From assembly GCA_900321185.1 (NCBI GenBank), contig ONVD01000046.1, positions 1-39,766 on the forward strand: 39,766 bases of DNA, in the 5' to 3' direction. The first letter of the stretch is position 1. Every line of letters starts with the position of its first letter. A program made the translations under genes and the position numbers. The notes beneath the pieces are model-generated. The model ran no database searches. It worked only from the letters and a program-made list of their open reading frames with translations, and was not told where the DNA came from. Positions 8,450 to 17,477 of the stretch are shown here, in pieces. The DNA is from an uncultured Eubacteriales bacterium (GTDB lineage Bacteria; Bacillota; Clostridia; Christensenellales; UBA1242).

Positions 8450-9367
8450 ATGTACAACAAACTTTATCGCAACGGGCAATTGATTGATTTGCATATACAC
8501 ACACAATATTCAGATGGTATGTATTCGGTCAAAGAGTTGCTCAATTTTGCCGAAAGGCGGGGTATCGAGGTGTTGGCGTTTACTGACCATGATGTATTGG
8601 ATGCAAATTTTGAAGTACGAGATATGGGTGCAAGGTCAACTATTTATGGTGGCAAAACAATCAACGGTTGCGAAATTGCAGTTACTTTTGAGGGTAATAA
8701 ATACGAGATTTTGGCGTACGACTTTGACTTGGACACTTTAGCTAAGTGGGAAAACTTAAATCGAGATTATCAACTAACACTTGAAAAAGAACGTCTAAAA
8801 TCACTAGTGAGGATAGGTGAGCGCCTGGGCTTTAAAATTACCAAGGGACTCCAATTTGACCCGAGATACCGCACAGCTCAAAAGACCTTTTTTAATGACT
8901 TATCCAAATATCCCGAAAATCAAAAGTTGTACGATCATTATGGTATAAAAAAAAGTGCTAACTTTTACAGAGACTTTGTCGTAAAACCTGGTGCATTGTT
9001 TTATTGCCATGATATTATGGAACAGATTCCTTCTATACAAACAGCGTGTCAAAAAGTGCATGATGCTGGGGGAGTGGTGACATTTGCACATGCGTTTAAG
9101 GTATATGATGAACCAAATCCAAAGGCGCTAATCAAGCGTTTAGCAAGTTTGAATGTCTTGGATGGCTTTGAATGTGTGCACAAAAAGTTCACAAAAGAAA
9201 ACTGCCTATGGTTGAGTAATTTTTGTGACAAAAATAAATTGCTAAAGACTGGTGGTAGTGACTTTCATGGTGACGGCTTTAAGATTGACGGCAAACGTTT
9301 TGCCCCAGAATATTTGGGGTATGTACAAAATGCCAATCTCGAAGTAGTGTTTCCTTTGGAAAAATAA
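8450..9367 (+). CDS. PHP-domain metal-dependent phosphoesterase
   Basis: The 305-residue protein has the complete PHP metal-binding motif series: LHIHTQYSDG (H15, H17, D22), FTDHD (D46, H47), CEI (E75), a FAHAF histidine near residue 212, and GGSDFH near residue 270. PHP enzymes hydrolyse phosphomonoesters such as nucleotide 3',5'-bisphosphates or histidinol phosphate; the substrate here is unknown. About 100 residues between the CEI motif and the FAHAF histidine form a helical insert. There is no signal peptide, so it is cytoplasmic. The start has TAGGAGG 9 bases upstream, 16 bases after surface protein A and 14 bases before surface protein B, so the three are very likely cotranscribed. Why a phosphoesterase lies between two surface proteins is not explained. 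Confidence 0.87.
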   Translation: MYNKLYRNGQLIDLHIHTQYSDGMYSVKELLNFAERRGIEVLAFTDHDVLDANFEVRDMGARSTIYGGKTINGCEIAVTFEGNKYEILAYDFDLDTLAKWENLNRDYQLTLEKERLKSLVRIGERLGFKITKGLQFDPRYRTAQKTFFNDLSKYPENQKLYDHYGIKKSANFYRDFVVKPGALFYCHDIMEQIPSIQTACQKVHDAGGVVTFAHAFKVYDEPNPKALIKRLASLNVLDGFECVHKKFTKENCLWLSNFCDKNKLLKTGGSDFHGDGFKIDGKRFAPEYLGYVQNANLEVVFPLEK

Positions 9368-9381
9368 AATAGGAGGGCATT

Positions 9382-12300
9382 ATGCCTACAAAATTAAAAC
9401 AAACCAAAAAGATTTGGATATTGTTTTTGACACTGTGTACAGCACTGTGCTTTTTTGGCATAATTTTTGCAACTAGAAATGTACAATCTAACCAGGCCAA
9501 TGCCGTCGAGACACCAACCGAACTAATTGACCTCAATGACGACACTGTACTCAGTCAATCATTTACTGGGGATAGTTTTAGCACGATAGATAGTATTAGT
9601 TCGTACAATGCTACGACCAACCCATATGCTATAAACAGTGTGAATGATTTGTTAAGACTGGCGTACTTGGTTAATGTGCAAAAGGATACGACCTATGCAA
9701 GGGCCAGTTATCAACTGACGACTCATCTAGATTTGTCTATGTACAACTGGGCACCTATTGGCGGGTTGTCCAGTACAGTAGATTCGGATGCAATTCCTTT
9801 TTCGGGAACATTTAATGGTAATGGATATTCCATCTATGGATTAACAATACAGAGATATTATGTGTCATCTAACGAAACAGTTGCCACATCTACAACGCAA
9901 CCAGATGATGATTACATTTGGGATAATACTACTGCTGGGTTGTTTGGTGCTGTTTGCTATACTACATATGAAAGCGGAGAAAACACATTGCAAGCCAAGC
10001 CAGTTATTAAACTATTAGGTATGGCTAACACAAACATTCACACAAACGCTTATTATGTAGGTGCTGTTGTAGGATATCTGTGTGGTAACATAGATGATAC
10101 AAATATCAAAATTAGTGGCACTACTGTTATGGATGCTACAGCGTCTTGTGTTGTTCAAGAATGCTATAACAATGGTGCGGTACATGGTGCAATGTACATT
10201 GGTGGTATAGCGGGATTGGTAGCGGATGGTGCAGTGTTGTTTAACTGTCTAAACACACAATCTGCGACTTTAGAGTTGTCAGACGTGACCTATGGCACTG
10301 ACAATGCTACTGGCAAAATTGCTATTTATGGCATACGAACAGATGCAAATGTGGGTGGCCTTGCTGGTGGTGCTCTTGAGAATACTACCAGCAATGTAAT
10401 AAGTAATTCCATCAATACCGCTACTGTAGCAAAATTGGGCAATGGTAATAACGTGGGTGGCATTGTGGGGTACTTCAAGTCATCAAAGGCGTCTTACACT
10501 CGTAATGCTTATTATGAGGATGCGGTCTATACGACAGATGTAAATACTGCGGGCGCTCGCAGAGATATTACTGGAATCAAACGCTATACATCATACAATA
10601 GTTATTGGTCTATTACTCGTATGGGTAGTACCGAATATTTACCATATTCTAGGGGTTCAGACCCAGATGCAATTTGGCATATAGGGGCTATGGTAAATGG
10701 TGGATTGCCATACTTGACACGTGTAAATATTTTGGCTAGGGTGGAACTAAATGTTGAGGCTATTGATAATGTAGTTCCTGCAAGTGTAAATTTTTATGGT
10801 TATGATACCAACGGTGTAAAACAAGCGGGCACCAATTGGTATACACCAATTATAAAGAGTGGGAACGTATTTTATATCGAGCAAGGTAAGAGTGTTGGTA
10901 TAGAAACATCTGCTACTACCGAAAATTCTGGTAAATATGAGTTTGTAGAATGGAGTGTGAACACTCTGCAAAGTAATGTTAGTGATTTTGGCACTAATAC
11001 AATGACTGCGGATATATTATTCTTGTCAACCGATAGTATTTTAACAGCGGTCTATCAGTACAAGTGCTACACCATAACTCTTGCTACAAATGACTCAAAG
11101 CAAGGTAATGTTGTATCTCAAGATTCGCAATCTAGTGATGCAGATAGCATTGATTGGGCAAATATAACATTTAGCACGGATTCTTGTATTAGTGTTAGGG
11201 TAGGTAATGTTTTGCGTCTTGTGGCACGTCCTAATGCAGGTTTTGCTTTACAATCAGTTGTTTCTAGCAATAGTGGGGAACTAACATTTGACAACAATCA
11301 ACTAGATATTGTAGTAAATAGTGATGACAACATTGTATTTACTTTTATTGCAAAAAAATATCAAGTAACGTTAGATTCTAGCAATAGTGATATTGCCAAT
11401 GTTACTTTTAGTATAGACGGAGTAGGCTCGATGACTAGTGGCACAGCTAGTTATGGTGCAGTAGTCACTATTAATATCGACGAATCCAGCCTAGCGACAA
11501 ATTATTATTTGGATAATTTTACAATATCTGCGGATGGCCTAGCACTAACTACTTTGGGTCGCGGTGTTAATACATTCGTAATCCAAGACTTTGATAATTA
11601 TGTCGTGGGTGTAGTATTTACAAAACAAACATACTCTGTCACTATTGTGCAATCTACAGATAAATATTCTGTTAGTTTTATTGAGCCCGCAACAACAGCA
11701 GTGCAATATAATGTTGACTTTGATGCAGAGTTTAGCGTAAAAGTTGACAACATAGCTACAGGATACCAGTTTGAGGGGTGGCTAGTCTCGTATGCAGGTG
11801 CAGACGACGAAACGTGGAATACAGATAACGCGATACTTACAAAGGTAGGTTTGAGTGGAGATTTAACTTTAACTCCGAAAGTAACGGTCAAAACTTTTGT
11901 TGTAAATATTGAGGCAAATGATAATGGAGCGGTAGATAACAATGGCGGACAAAATATTGCTTATGGCGAAACAGTGACAGTTAATGCTCTACCTAATACA
12001 GGCTATCAATTTGTCGAGTGGGTAGATAGTAATAATTCTCCATTGAGCCAAAATTCTTGTTATATTTTTGTTGTAGAGGATAATACAACTATCTATGCTA
12101 CATTCAAGTTGTCGACTTATAATTTGACATTTGATTGTTATGCAGACGATGGCACAACTTTTGGTGATGGTTGTGTTGTGTTGTCGGATGACAATACAAC
12201 GTATACATATGGCAGTACCGCAAACTTTTCTGCAACTTGCCCAGTAGGATATTCTTTTGATAGATGGGAACTTAACACTAACTTAACTGAAGGTAGTTAT

Positions 12301-13653
12301 CAACTCAATGTAGACGGTACAGGAGTTATTAACTCAATAGACAAAAATATTAGTTTGACAGCATATTTTAAATTGGATACATACAAAGTTACATTTAATA
12401 TCAATGACTTAAGATACGGTGACTTCCGCTTTAACTACAATGGTTGGACGTATTTTAGCCGAACATACGCCAGCACCGAGTACAAATATGCTTATAAAGA
12501 CACATTGCAAGTGATTGTGCTCAATCAAAATGAAACATCATATCCAGACGTTGCCAAAAATTTTGCATTTAGTTATTGGAGAATAAATGGTCAGCCATAT
12601 TCTACTGGTACAACTCTAAACATCTCAGTAACAAAGGACATGAATATCCAGGCTATTTACAAACCAGTAGATTATAAAATCACTATAACCAAAAATTATG
12701 AAAATGGAGCAACAATCAACGGCCTATCAAATGATTATTATACTTATGGTTCAAATTTGACATTGTCTGCAATAATTCATTCTGGCTATGAGTTTAATGG
12801 ATGGTATTTGTATGATAGCATTTCTCGCTCTTATAGATTGCTATCAAAAGAGGTGGATTGTGCTCTAAATGTAGATTCTGCTAAAACAGTTTTGTGCTCG
12901 TTATCCAAAGTTGGGAACGTTATTTCAAACGTCAATGACAATAATGCTGGTTCTGTGTCGGGTGCTGGCACTTACAAAGTGGGTAGTGTTATCACGTTAA
13001 CTGCTCATCCAAATGATGGTTTTGCATTTAGTTGTTGGAAGCAAAATGGTAAAGAGGTCTCAAGTCAATCGTCGCTGACAACTACCATAACTGACGAAGC
13101 ACAAAGTTTTGATGCGATATTTGTACCACAATTTAAGATTGCAGTCGTTGCCAATGACCAAAGTTATGGTTCGGTCAATATTGTGAGTGACAATACTACA
13201 GGTGACATTGTGCAATTGATAGCTGTTGCAAATAATAATTGTAGTTTTGTTGGGTGGTCATATAATAACGAAATCATCAGTACTGACGAGGTATATGCTT
13301 TAAATTTGAGTGGTGATCTGGCTCTTGAGGCGGTTTTTCAACGAGACTTTAACTGGGGCGTAGTTATCATAATCGTCGGATGTGTGTTGTTTGCTATTTT
13401 ACTACTTGTGGTTGTTATTCAATATATAAAAGCAAAAGAGGCAGAACCACTAAAGACTAGATTTATCCTAAAGAATATGGACGACAAAAATCTACTCACA
13501 CATAAAAAATCTAAATCCAAAAAAGGTAAGATATCTAGTGTGCCAGTTCGCAAAATAAACGCAAGTGATATCGAGCCAATTCCTGTTCGTAAGACATATA
13601 CAACACAAAAGACTTATAAAAAAGAAGACTCAACAAACAAAAAAACTAAATAA
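9382..13653 (+). CDS. Giant surface protein B: signal peptide, GLUG-like region, about nine InlB-type repeats, C-terminal membrane anchor
   Basis: The 1423-residue protein starts with a signal peptide (basic start, hydrophobic core 11-30, probable signal-peptidase site after ANA, residue 41). Residues about 75-390 are GLUG-like, with FSGTFNGNGYSIYGL and GG(I/L)(A/V)G turns. Residues about 450-1315 contain successive divergent InlB B-type repeats, each with a G-Y-x-F-x-x-W core (GYQFEGW, GYQFVEW, GYSFDRW, GYEFNGW, GFAFSCW and others) ending in xAxF. A single membrane helix (about 1325-1350) and a Lys-rich cytoplasmic tail of about 70 residues end the protein; no LPXTG is present. GAGGG lies upstream of the ATG. 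The architecture matches surface protein A except for the anchor, now at the C-terminus. A strong terminator follows. Role inferred: envelope or adhesion. Confidence 0.8.
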   Translation: MPTKLKQTKKIWILFLTLCTALCFFGIIFATRNVQSNQANAVETPTELIDLNDDTVLSQSFTGDSFSTIDSISSYNATTNPYAINSVNDLLRLAYLVNVQKDTTYARASYQLTTHLDLSMYNWAPIGGLSSTVDSDAIPFSGTFNGNGYSIYGLTIQRYYVSSNETVATSTTQPDDDYIWDNTTAGLFGAVCYTTYESGENTLQAKPVIKLLGMANTNIHTNAYYVGAVVGYLCGNIDDTNIKISGTTVMDATASCVVQECYNNGAVHGAMYIGGIAGLVADGAVLFNCLNTQSATLELSDVTYGTDNATGKIAIYGIRTDANVGGLAGGALENTTSNVISNSINTATVAKLGNGNNVGGIVGYFKSSKASYTRNAYYEDAVYTTDVNTAGARRDITGIKRYTSYNSYWSITRMGSTEYLPYSRGSDPDAIWHIGAMVNGGLPYLTRVNILARVELNVEAIDNVVPASVNFYGYDTNGVKQAGTNWYTPIIKSGNVFYIEQGKSVGIETSATTENSGKYEFVEWSVNTLQSNVSDFGTNTMTADILFLSTDSILTAVYQYKCYTITLATNDSKQGNVVSQDSQSSDADSIDWANITFSTDSCISVRVGNVLRLVARPNAGFALQSVVSSNSGELTFDNNQLDIVVNSDDNIVFTFIAKKYQVTLDSSNSDIANVTFSIDGVGSMTSGTASYGAVVTINIDESSLATNYYLDNFTISADGLALTTLGRGVNTFVIQDFDNYVVGVVFTKQTYSVTIVQSTDKYSVSFIEPATTAVQYNVDFDAEFSVKVDNIATGYQFEGWLVSYAGADDETWNTDNAILTKVGLSGDLTLTPKVTVKTFVVNIEANDNGAVDNNGGQNIAYGETVTVNALPNTGYQFVEWVDSNNSPLSQNSCYIFVVEDNTTIYATFKLSTYNLTFDCYADDGTTFGDGCVVLSDDNTTYTYGSTANFSATCPVGYSFDRWELNTNLTEGSYQLNVDGTGVINSIDKNISLTAYFKLDTYKVTFNINDLRYGDFRFNYNGWTYFSRTYASTEYKYAYKDTLQVIVLNQNETSYPDVAKNFAFSYWRINGQPYSTGTTLNISVTKDMNIQAIYKPVDYKITITKNYENGATINGLSNDYYTYGSNLTLSAIIHSGYEFNGWYLYDSISRSYRLLSKEVDCALNVDSAKTVLCSLSKVGNVISNVNDNNAGSVSGAGTYKVGSVITLTAHPNDGFAFSCWKQNGKEVSSQSSLTTTITDEAQSFDAIFVPQFKIAVVANDQSYGSVNIVSDNTTGDIVQLIAVANNNCSFVGWSYNNEIISTDEVYALNLSGDLALEAVFQRDFNWGVVIIIVGCVLFAILLLVVVIQYIKAKEAEPLKTRFILKNMDDKNLLTHKKSKSKKGKISSVPVRKINASDIEPIPVRKTYTTQKTYKKEDSTNKKTK

Positions 13654-13671
13654 AAAAGATATTTTGGATAC

Positions 13672-13700
13672 AAAATAAGAGTAGTGATACTCTTATTTTT
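13672..13700 (+). terminator. Strong intrinsic terminator closing the surface-protein unit
   Basis: A perfect 12-bp stem, AAAATAAGAGTA/TACTCTTATTTT, has a 4-base loop and ends in T. The A-rich 5' arm means it could also terminate on the other strand. Confidence 0.9.
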
Positions 13701-13749
13701 AGTTACAAACAACCATTGTGCAAAACAGTGAATTTTTTGCATAAAATGA

Positions 13750-13778
13750 TTGCTTTTGTAATGAGTTAATGCTACAAT
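13750..13778 (+). promoter_or_regulatory. Promoter of rpiB
   Basis: TTGCTT (13750-13755), 17 bases, TACAAT (13773-13778), 21 bases before the ATG, which follows AAGGAAGTG. Confidence 0.6.
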
Positions 13779-13798
13779 AAAACCAAGGAAGTGATGTT

Positions 13799-14224
13799 AT
13801 GTTATATATCGCCAGTGACCATGCTGGTTTTACTCGCAAAGAGATGCTCAAAAAATACCTAGGCAAACTTGGTGTAGAGTTTGTTGACTTGGGTACAGAT
13901 AGTACTGAGAGTGTAGATTTTCCGATTTACGCCAAAAAATTAGTCTCTAAGGTACTAACATCTACTGACAACAAGGGTATTTTAATTTGTGGCAGTGGCA
14001 TAGGTATGTCAATTTGTGCCAACCGCTACAAAGGTATAAGGGCAGGTCTTTGCACTAGCGCAAAACTTGCTAAATTGGCACGCCAACACAATGATATCAA
14101 TGTTTTGGTACTGAGGGGGAGATTTGGCACAGATATATCTGCTCGCCATATGGTCAGGGAATTTTTGCGGACACAGGCTTTTGACGGTAAATATGCAAAA
14201 CGTATGCAAATGATAGATAGTTAA
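13799..14224 (+). CDS. rpiB: Ribose-5-phosphate isomerase B
   Basis: RpiB interconverts ribose 5-phosphate and ribulose 5-phosphate in the pentose phosphate pathway. At 141 residues it has the LacAB/RpiB family length and motifs: IASDHAGF at the N-terminus, GTDSTESVDFP, ICGSGIGMSICANR carrying the active-site Cys, GLCTSAKLAKLARQHNDINVL cut here into recognisable pieces, and a late GR-F-G segment. It is bounded by its own promoter and a terminator that begins inside its last codons, so it is transcribed alone. The other pentose-pathway gene here, rpe, lies about 21 kb away. Confidence 0.95.
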   Translation: MLYIASDHAGFTRKEMLKKYLGKLGVEFVDLGTDSTESVDFPIYAKKLVSKVLTSTDNKGILICGSGIGMSICANRYKGIRAGLCTSAKLAKLARQHNDINVLVLRGRFGTDISARHMVREFLRTQAFDGKYAKRMQMIDS

Positions 14225-14241
14225 GAGACTATCTATTTTTT
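14213..14241 (+). terminator. Terminator overlapping the end of rpiB
   Basis: The stem ATAGATAG/CTATCTAT (8-base loop) starts in the last rpiB codons, includes the stop codon in the loop, and ends in six T. Confidence 0.8.
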
Positions 14242-14320
14242 GTTCAGATTTCAAAATTCGTAAAATTTTGCGTGATAAAAATGAAAAACATTCACACAAT
14301 ACTATCAACATGGAGATAGT

Positions 14321-15052
14321 ATGTGGGAAATAACAATAAAATCAAATTTTGAACATCAAGACATGCTTACATATTTACAGACAAAATTATATCAAAAATT
14401 TGGTGACAAAGTAGTTTTGGGTAGATATACGGGCTGTACGCCGTGCTTGTCAATTGCAACGCGTGACGAGTCACAAAATAAAGTGTGGGGATATCTACAG
14501 AAACTATTGTGCGATGTCTTTTGTGAAATGTTTAAATATGAGTTTCTTGCGGAGCATATCATGTTTGTTAGTCCAGACAATGAATATTTTCAGCCATTCA
14601 TCAAAGTGTACACCTATTTTGATTTGGAGTTGGAACGTTCTTTGGCGTACCGTATGTTGCAGTGCATGCCAACCATTAACCTTGAGAGTTACTTAAACTT
14701 TAGGTTACATTCATTAAAGAGCAAGTGGCAAGATTTATGTGATATTACCAACAACAATAGCACCGCTTTTTTGTCTAGTGAGACTTTTTTGAGTTTACTT
14801 AAATTTTTGATAGAAAATCTAGATTACAAAGTCGACAATGTCATTGTATCGCCACAAGATAACTGCTTGTTATATGTCGATATAGAGACTAACGAGCAGG
14901 TTTTTAGACAATTGGACTCTAGCGAAATGCAAGTCATCTGTACTCTTATTGACCTTGCTCCGCGTAAAATCATCATGCATAGCAACCCAACAATGCACGG
15001 TCTACAGCAATTGATTGTGGATTTGTTTGACACACGTGTGCAGATAAAATAA
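14321..15052 (+). CDS. ytxC: YtxC-like sporulation-associated protein
   Basis: The 243-residue protein is assigned to the YtxC family mainly by context and general form: it lies directly upstream of thrS, as ytxC does in Bacillus subtilis, and it has the expected length and a middle segment (ESYLNFRLHSLKSKWQDL) resembling the conserved F-x-x-F/L-R pattern of the family. YtxC is described as a putative sporulation protein of unknown mechanism. No signal peptide, membrane segment or catalytic motif is visible. It starts after GGAGATAGT. The T-box promoter of thrS lies beyond its stop codon, so thrS can be expressed separately. The presence of spoVM elsewhere in the window agrees with the assignment. 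Confidence 0.6.
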   Translation: MWEITIKSNFEHQDMLTYLQTKLYQKFGDKVVLGRYTGCTPCLSIATRDESQNKVWGYLQKLLCDVFCEMFKYEFLAEHIMFVSPDNEYFQPFIKVYTYFDLELERSLAYRMLQCMPTINLESYLNFRLHSLKSKWQDLCDITNNNSTAFLSSETFLSLLKFLIENLDYKVDNVIVSPQDNCLLYVDIETNEQVFRQLDSSEMQVICTLIDLAPRKIIMHSNPTMHGLQQLIVDLFDTRVQIK

Positions 15053-15084
15053 CAAATTTTTTTGCAAAATTTATGATATAAAAC

Positions 15085-15113
15085 TTGACAATGTTACGAA
15101 ATCTTTGTAAAAT
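15085..15113 (+). promoter_or_regulatory. Promoter of the thrS T-box transcript
   Basis: TTGACA (15085-15090), 17 bases, TAAAAT (15108-15113). Transcription would start just before the T-box stem I. Confidence 0.8.
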
Positions 15114-15118
15114 ATAAT

Positions 15119-15345
15119 CTATCAATAGTATAACGAATGGGACAAGTAGAGTTATGCACACTGTCATGAGAGAATGTCACCTTTGGCTGTGAGTGACTGA
15201 TAAGCGCACAATCCGAAACTACCCATACGCTACTGCGCATACTCTGGCGTGACTGGAGTAAAGAGTGGCTGTGCTTACAGCAAAAAAGGTGGAACCGCGG
15301 GTAAAACTCGTCCTTTGTACAATACAAGGGGCGAGTTTTGTTTTG
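15119..15345 (+). promoter_or_regulatory. T-box riboswitch (threonyl) controlling thrS
   Basis: T-box leaders sense uncharged tRNA by pairing with its anticodon and its CCA end. Visible parts: stem I base ATGGG/CCCAT (15137-15141/15222-15226), AGTA of the specifier loop (15145-15148), an AGAGA bulge in the distal stem, and a specifier loop GAA-ACT-A in which ACT (15218-15220) is a threonine codon. Stem III is GCTGT/ACAGC (15268-15281). The T-box sequence GGTGGAACCGCGGG follows at 15288-15301, overlapping the start of the terminator arm. The amino acid agrees with the downstream gene. Confidence 0.95.
15303..15345 (+). terminator. T-box terminator
   Basis: A stem of 16 bp (AAAACTCG + TCCTTTGT paired with ACAAGGGG + CGAGTTTT, 5-base loop) is followed by GTTTTG. 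It competes with the antiterminator formed by the T-box sequence, so thrS is read when tRNA-Thr is uncharged. Confidence 0.9.
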
Positions 15346-15368
15346 TCCCTTACAAAAGGAGTTAAAAC

Positions 15369-17282
15369 ATGCAAATTAAATTAAAAGACAATAGTATTTT
15401 GGATGTGCAAAACAACGCTACGGTACGTGATGTCGCACAAAAAATCAGTGAGGGGTTGGCACGCAATGCAGTGGCTGGATGTGTAAATGGCAAAATGGTG
15501 CAGTTGTCTAGCCCTGTTAAAGATGGAGATGTGGTAGAAGTTATCACTCTAAAAGATGAGCGTGGTATGGAGGTTTTTCGTCACTCTACAGCACACATTA
15601 TGGCACTTGCTGTAAAGCGTTTGTATCCTAATGCAAAGATTAGTATTGGACCTGCACTAAAAGATGGTTTTTATTACGATTTTGATTTCGAAAAACCAAT
15701 TAGTGCAGATGACTTACCAAAGATAGAAGAAGAAATGGGTAAGATAATCAAATCTGGTATTAAGTTCGAACGTGCCGAAATAACTAGAGAACAAGGTTTA
15801 AAAATTTTTGGTGACCTCAACGAAACTTATAAAGTAGAGATACTTTCTGATATTCCTGAGGGTGAGACTATCTCAACCTATCGTTTGGGCGAATATATCG
15901 ACCTTTGTCGTGGGCCACATCTCGAAGACATCTCAATCATCAAAGCATTTAAGTTGCAATCAGTAACTGGTGCTTATTGGAGAGGTGATGAGCACAACAA
16001 AATGTTAACCCGTATCTATGGTACTTGCTTCCCTAAAAAATCAGAGTTGGATGAGTACCTAGACAGGTTAGAGCAAGCCAAACTTCGTGACCACCGCAAA
16101 ATTGGACGTGAACAAGAATTGTTCTTTATCTCTCCATATGCACCTGGTATGCCATTCTTTATGCCACACGGTATGACAGTACTCAATTTGTTGCAGAGCT
16201 TTTGGAGAGAGATTCACCGCAAGGCTGGTTATCAAGAGATTAGCACACCTATGGCTATGTCGCGTGAATTATGGGAAAAATCAGGTCACTGGGCACACTA
16301 CAGAGACAATATGTATACATTTACTATTCCAGGAGATGAACAAGAGTTTGCTATCAAACCTATGAACTGCCCGGGTGGAATACTGTATTACAAAGAGAAT
16401 ATGCACTCTTACAAAGAGTTACCTTTGCGTGTCGCAGAATTGGGGAAAGTTCACCGCCACGAGGCGAGTGGTACTTTGCATGGTCTATTCCGTGTACGTT
16501 GTTTTACGCAAGATGATGCACACTTGTTTATGCGTCCTGACCAAGTGGTAGATGAGATTGAAGGTATTTTGAAACTTGTAGAGCAAGTATATTCAGTATT
16601 TGGTCTCAAGTATTTTATTGAATTATCCACAATGCCAGAAGACCATATGGGTTCACTCGAGGATTGGGCGACCGCCGAGGGGTATCTCAAGGAAGCAATG
16701 AATCGTTTGGGTTTAAAGTACATTCTTAACGAAGGTGATGGCGCATTCTATGGACCAAAACTAGATATTCATATAGAGGATGCAATTGGTAGAACGTGGC
16801 AGTGTGGAACAGTACAACTAGATATGCAGTTGCCAAAACGTTTTGAACTAGAATACATTGACGAAAATGGTGACAAAAAAGAGCCTGTTATGTTACACAG
16901 AGTAATATTTGGTAGTATTGAGAGATTTTTTGGTATCCTGATTGAAAACTTTGCAGGTGCTTTGCCTTTGTGGTTAAGTCCTGTACAAGTAAAAGTCATG
17001 TCACTGACAGACCGTACAGCAAGTGATGCTACAGATTTGGTAGACAAACTCAATGCAATGGGTTTGCGTGCTGAGGCGGATAATCGCAATGAAAAGATTG
17101 GGTACAAGATTCGCGAAGCACAACTACACAAGATACCATATATGGTGGTTATTGGTGACAAAGAACACGAAACAGGCAATATCTCTGTTCGTCATCGTAA
17201 AAAAGGCGATATGGGCAGTATGTCCGTTGATGACTTTATCAAACTTGTTAAACAACAAAACGACACAAAAGCCTTGGATTAA
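15369..17282 (+). CDS. thrS: Threonine--tRNA ligase
   Basis: ThrS charges tRNA-Thr and edits mischarged serine. The 637-residue protein has the full bacterial layout: TGS domain (1-61), editing/SAD domain with HSTAHIMALAV and the CRGPHLED segment, class II catalytic core with the zinc Cys in MNCPGGIL, motif 2 with HRHEASGTLHGLFRVRCF, motif 3 near GSIERFFGILIE, and an anticodon-binding domain (EADNRNEKIGYKIREAQ). The start has AAAGGAG 7 bases upstream. Expression is under the T-box. No truncation or missing key residue is seen. Confidence 0.98.
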   Translation: MQIKLKDNSILDVQNNATVRDVAQKISEGLARNAVAGCVNGKMVQLSSPVKDGDVVEVITLKDERGMEVFRHSTAHIMALAVKRLYPNAKISIGPALKDGFYYDFDFEKPISADDLPKIEEEMGKIIKSGIKFERAEITREQGLKIFGDLNETYKVEILSDIPEGETISTYRLGEYIDLCRGPHLEDISIIKAFKLQSVTGAYWRGDEHNKMLTRIYGTCFPKKSELDEYLDRLEQAKLRDHRKIGREQELFFISPYAPGMPFFMPHGMTVLNLLQSFWREIHRKAGYQEISTPMAMSRELWEKSGHWAHYRDNMYTFTIPGDEQEFAIKPMNCPGGILYYKENMHSYKELPLRVAELGKVHRHEASGTLHGLFRVRCFTQDDAHLFMRPDQVVDEIEGILKLVEQVYSVFGLKYFIELSTMPEDHMGSLEDWATAEGYLKEAMNRLGLKYILNEGDGAFYGPKLDIHIEDAIGRTWQCGTVQLDMQLPKRFELEYIDENGDKKEPVMLHRVIFGSIERFFGILIENFAGALPLWLSPVQVKVMSLTDRTASDATDLVDKLNAMGLRAEADNRNEKIGYKIREAQLHKIPYMVVIGDKEHETGNISVRHRKKGDMGSMSVDDFIKLVKQQNDTKALD

Positions 17283-17303
17283 CACAAAAGTTATCAAAAG
17301 TAC

Positions 17304-17332
17304 TTGACAAAATTAACAAAATATCATATACT
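17304..17332 (+). promoter_or_regulatory. Promoter of infC-rpmI-rplT
   Basis: TTGACA (17304-17309), 17 bases, TATACT (17327-17332): a near-consensus promoter about 145 bases before the infC coding region, leaving room for a leader. Confidence 0.85.
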
Positions 17333-17339
17333 AGTACTG

Positions 17340-17450
17340 TTACAAAGAAGTAGCACTCACTGCTCACCAGTCAAGTTTACTTAGATTTGGTAAATATTAA
17401 CCTAGTATATGGGTTTTTGTAAGTGGGTAGATTGCTATCCACTTCTTTTG
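17340..17450 (+). promoter_or_regulatory. infC leader with attenuator hairpin (probable L20-type leader)
   Basis: The leader ends in a 10-bp hairpin AAGTGGGTAG/CTATCCACTT (17421-17444, 4-base loop, one G-T pair) followed by CTTTTGT, which reads as an intrinsic terminator ahead of infC. In low-GC Gram-positives this operon is controlled by an L20-binding leader. Position and terminator fit; the L20-binding fold itself was not verified here. Confidence 0.7.
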
Positions 17451-17477
17451 TATCAAAATCAGTCTATGGGGGATTTA

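Noticed and set aside
3940-13653. LPXTG sortase-anchored adhesins
   Set aside because: No LPXTG-like motif was found near either C-terminus. One protein ends without an anchor and the other has a membrane helix with a long cytoplasmic tail.
17409-17477. N-terminal extension of IF-3 starting at ATG 17409 or 17466
   Set aside because: The 17409 start precedes the attenuator hairpin and has no ribosome-binding site; the 17466 ATG forms part of the GGGGG ribosome-binding site. The extension does not resemble IF-3.
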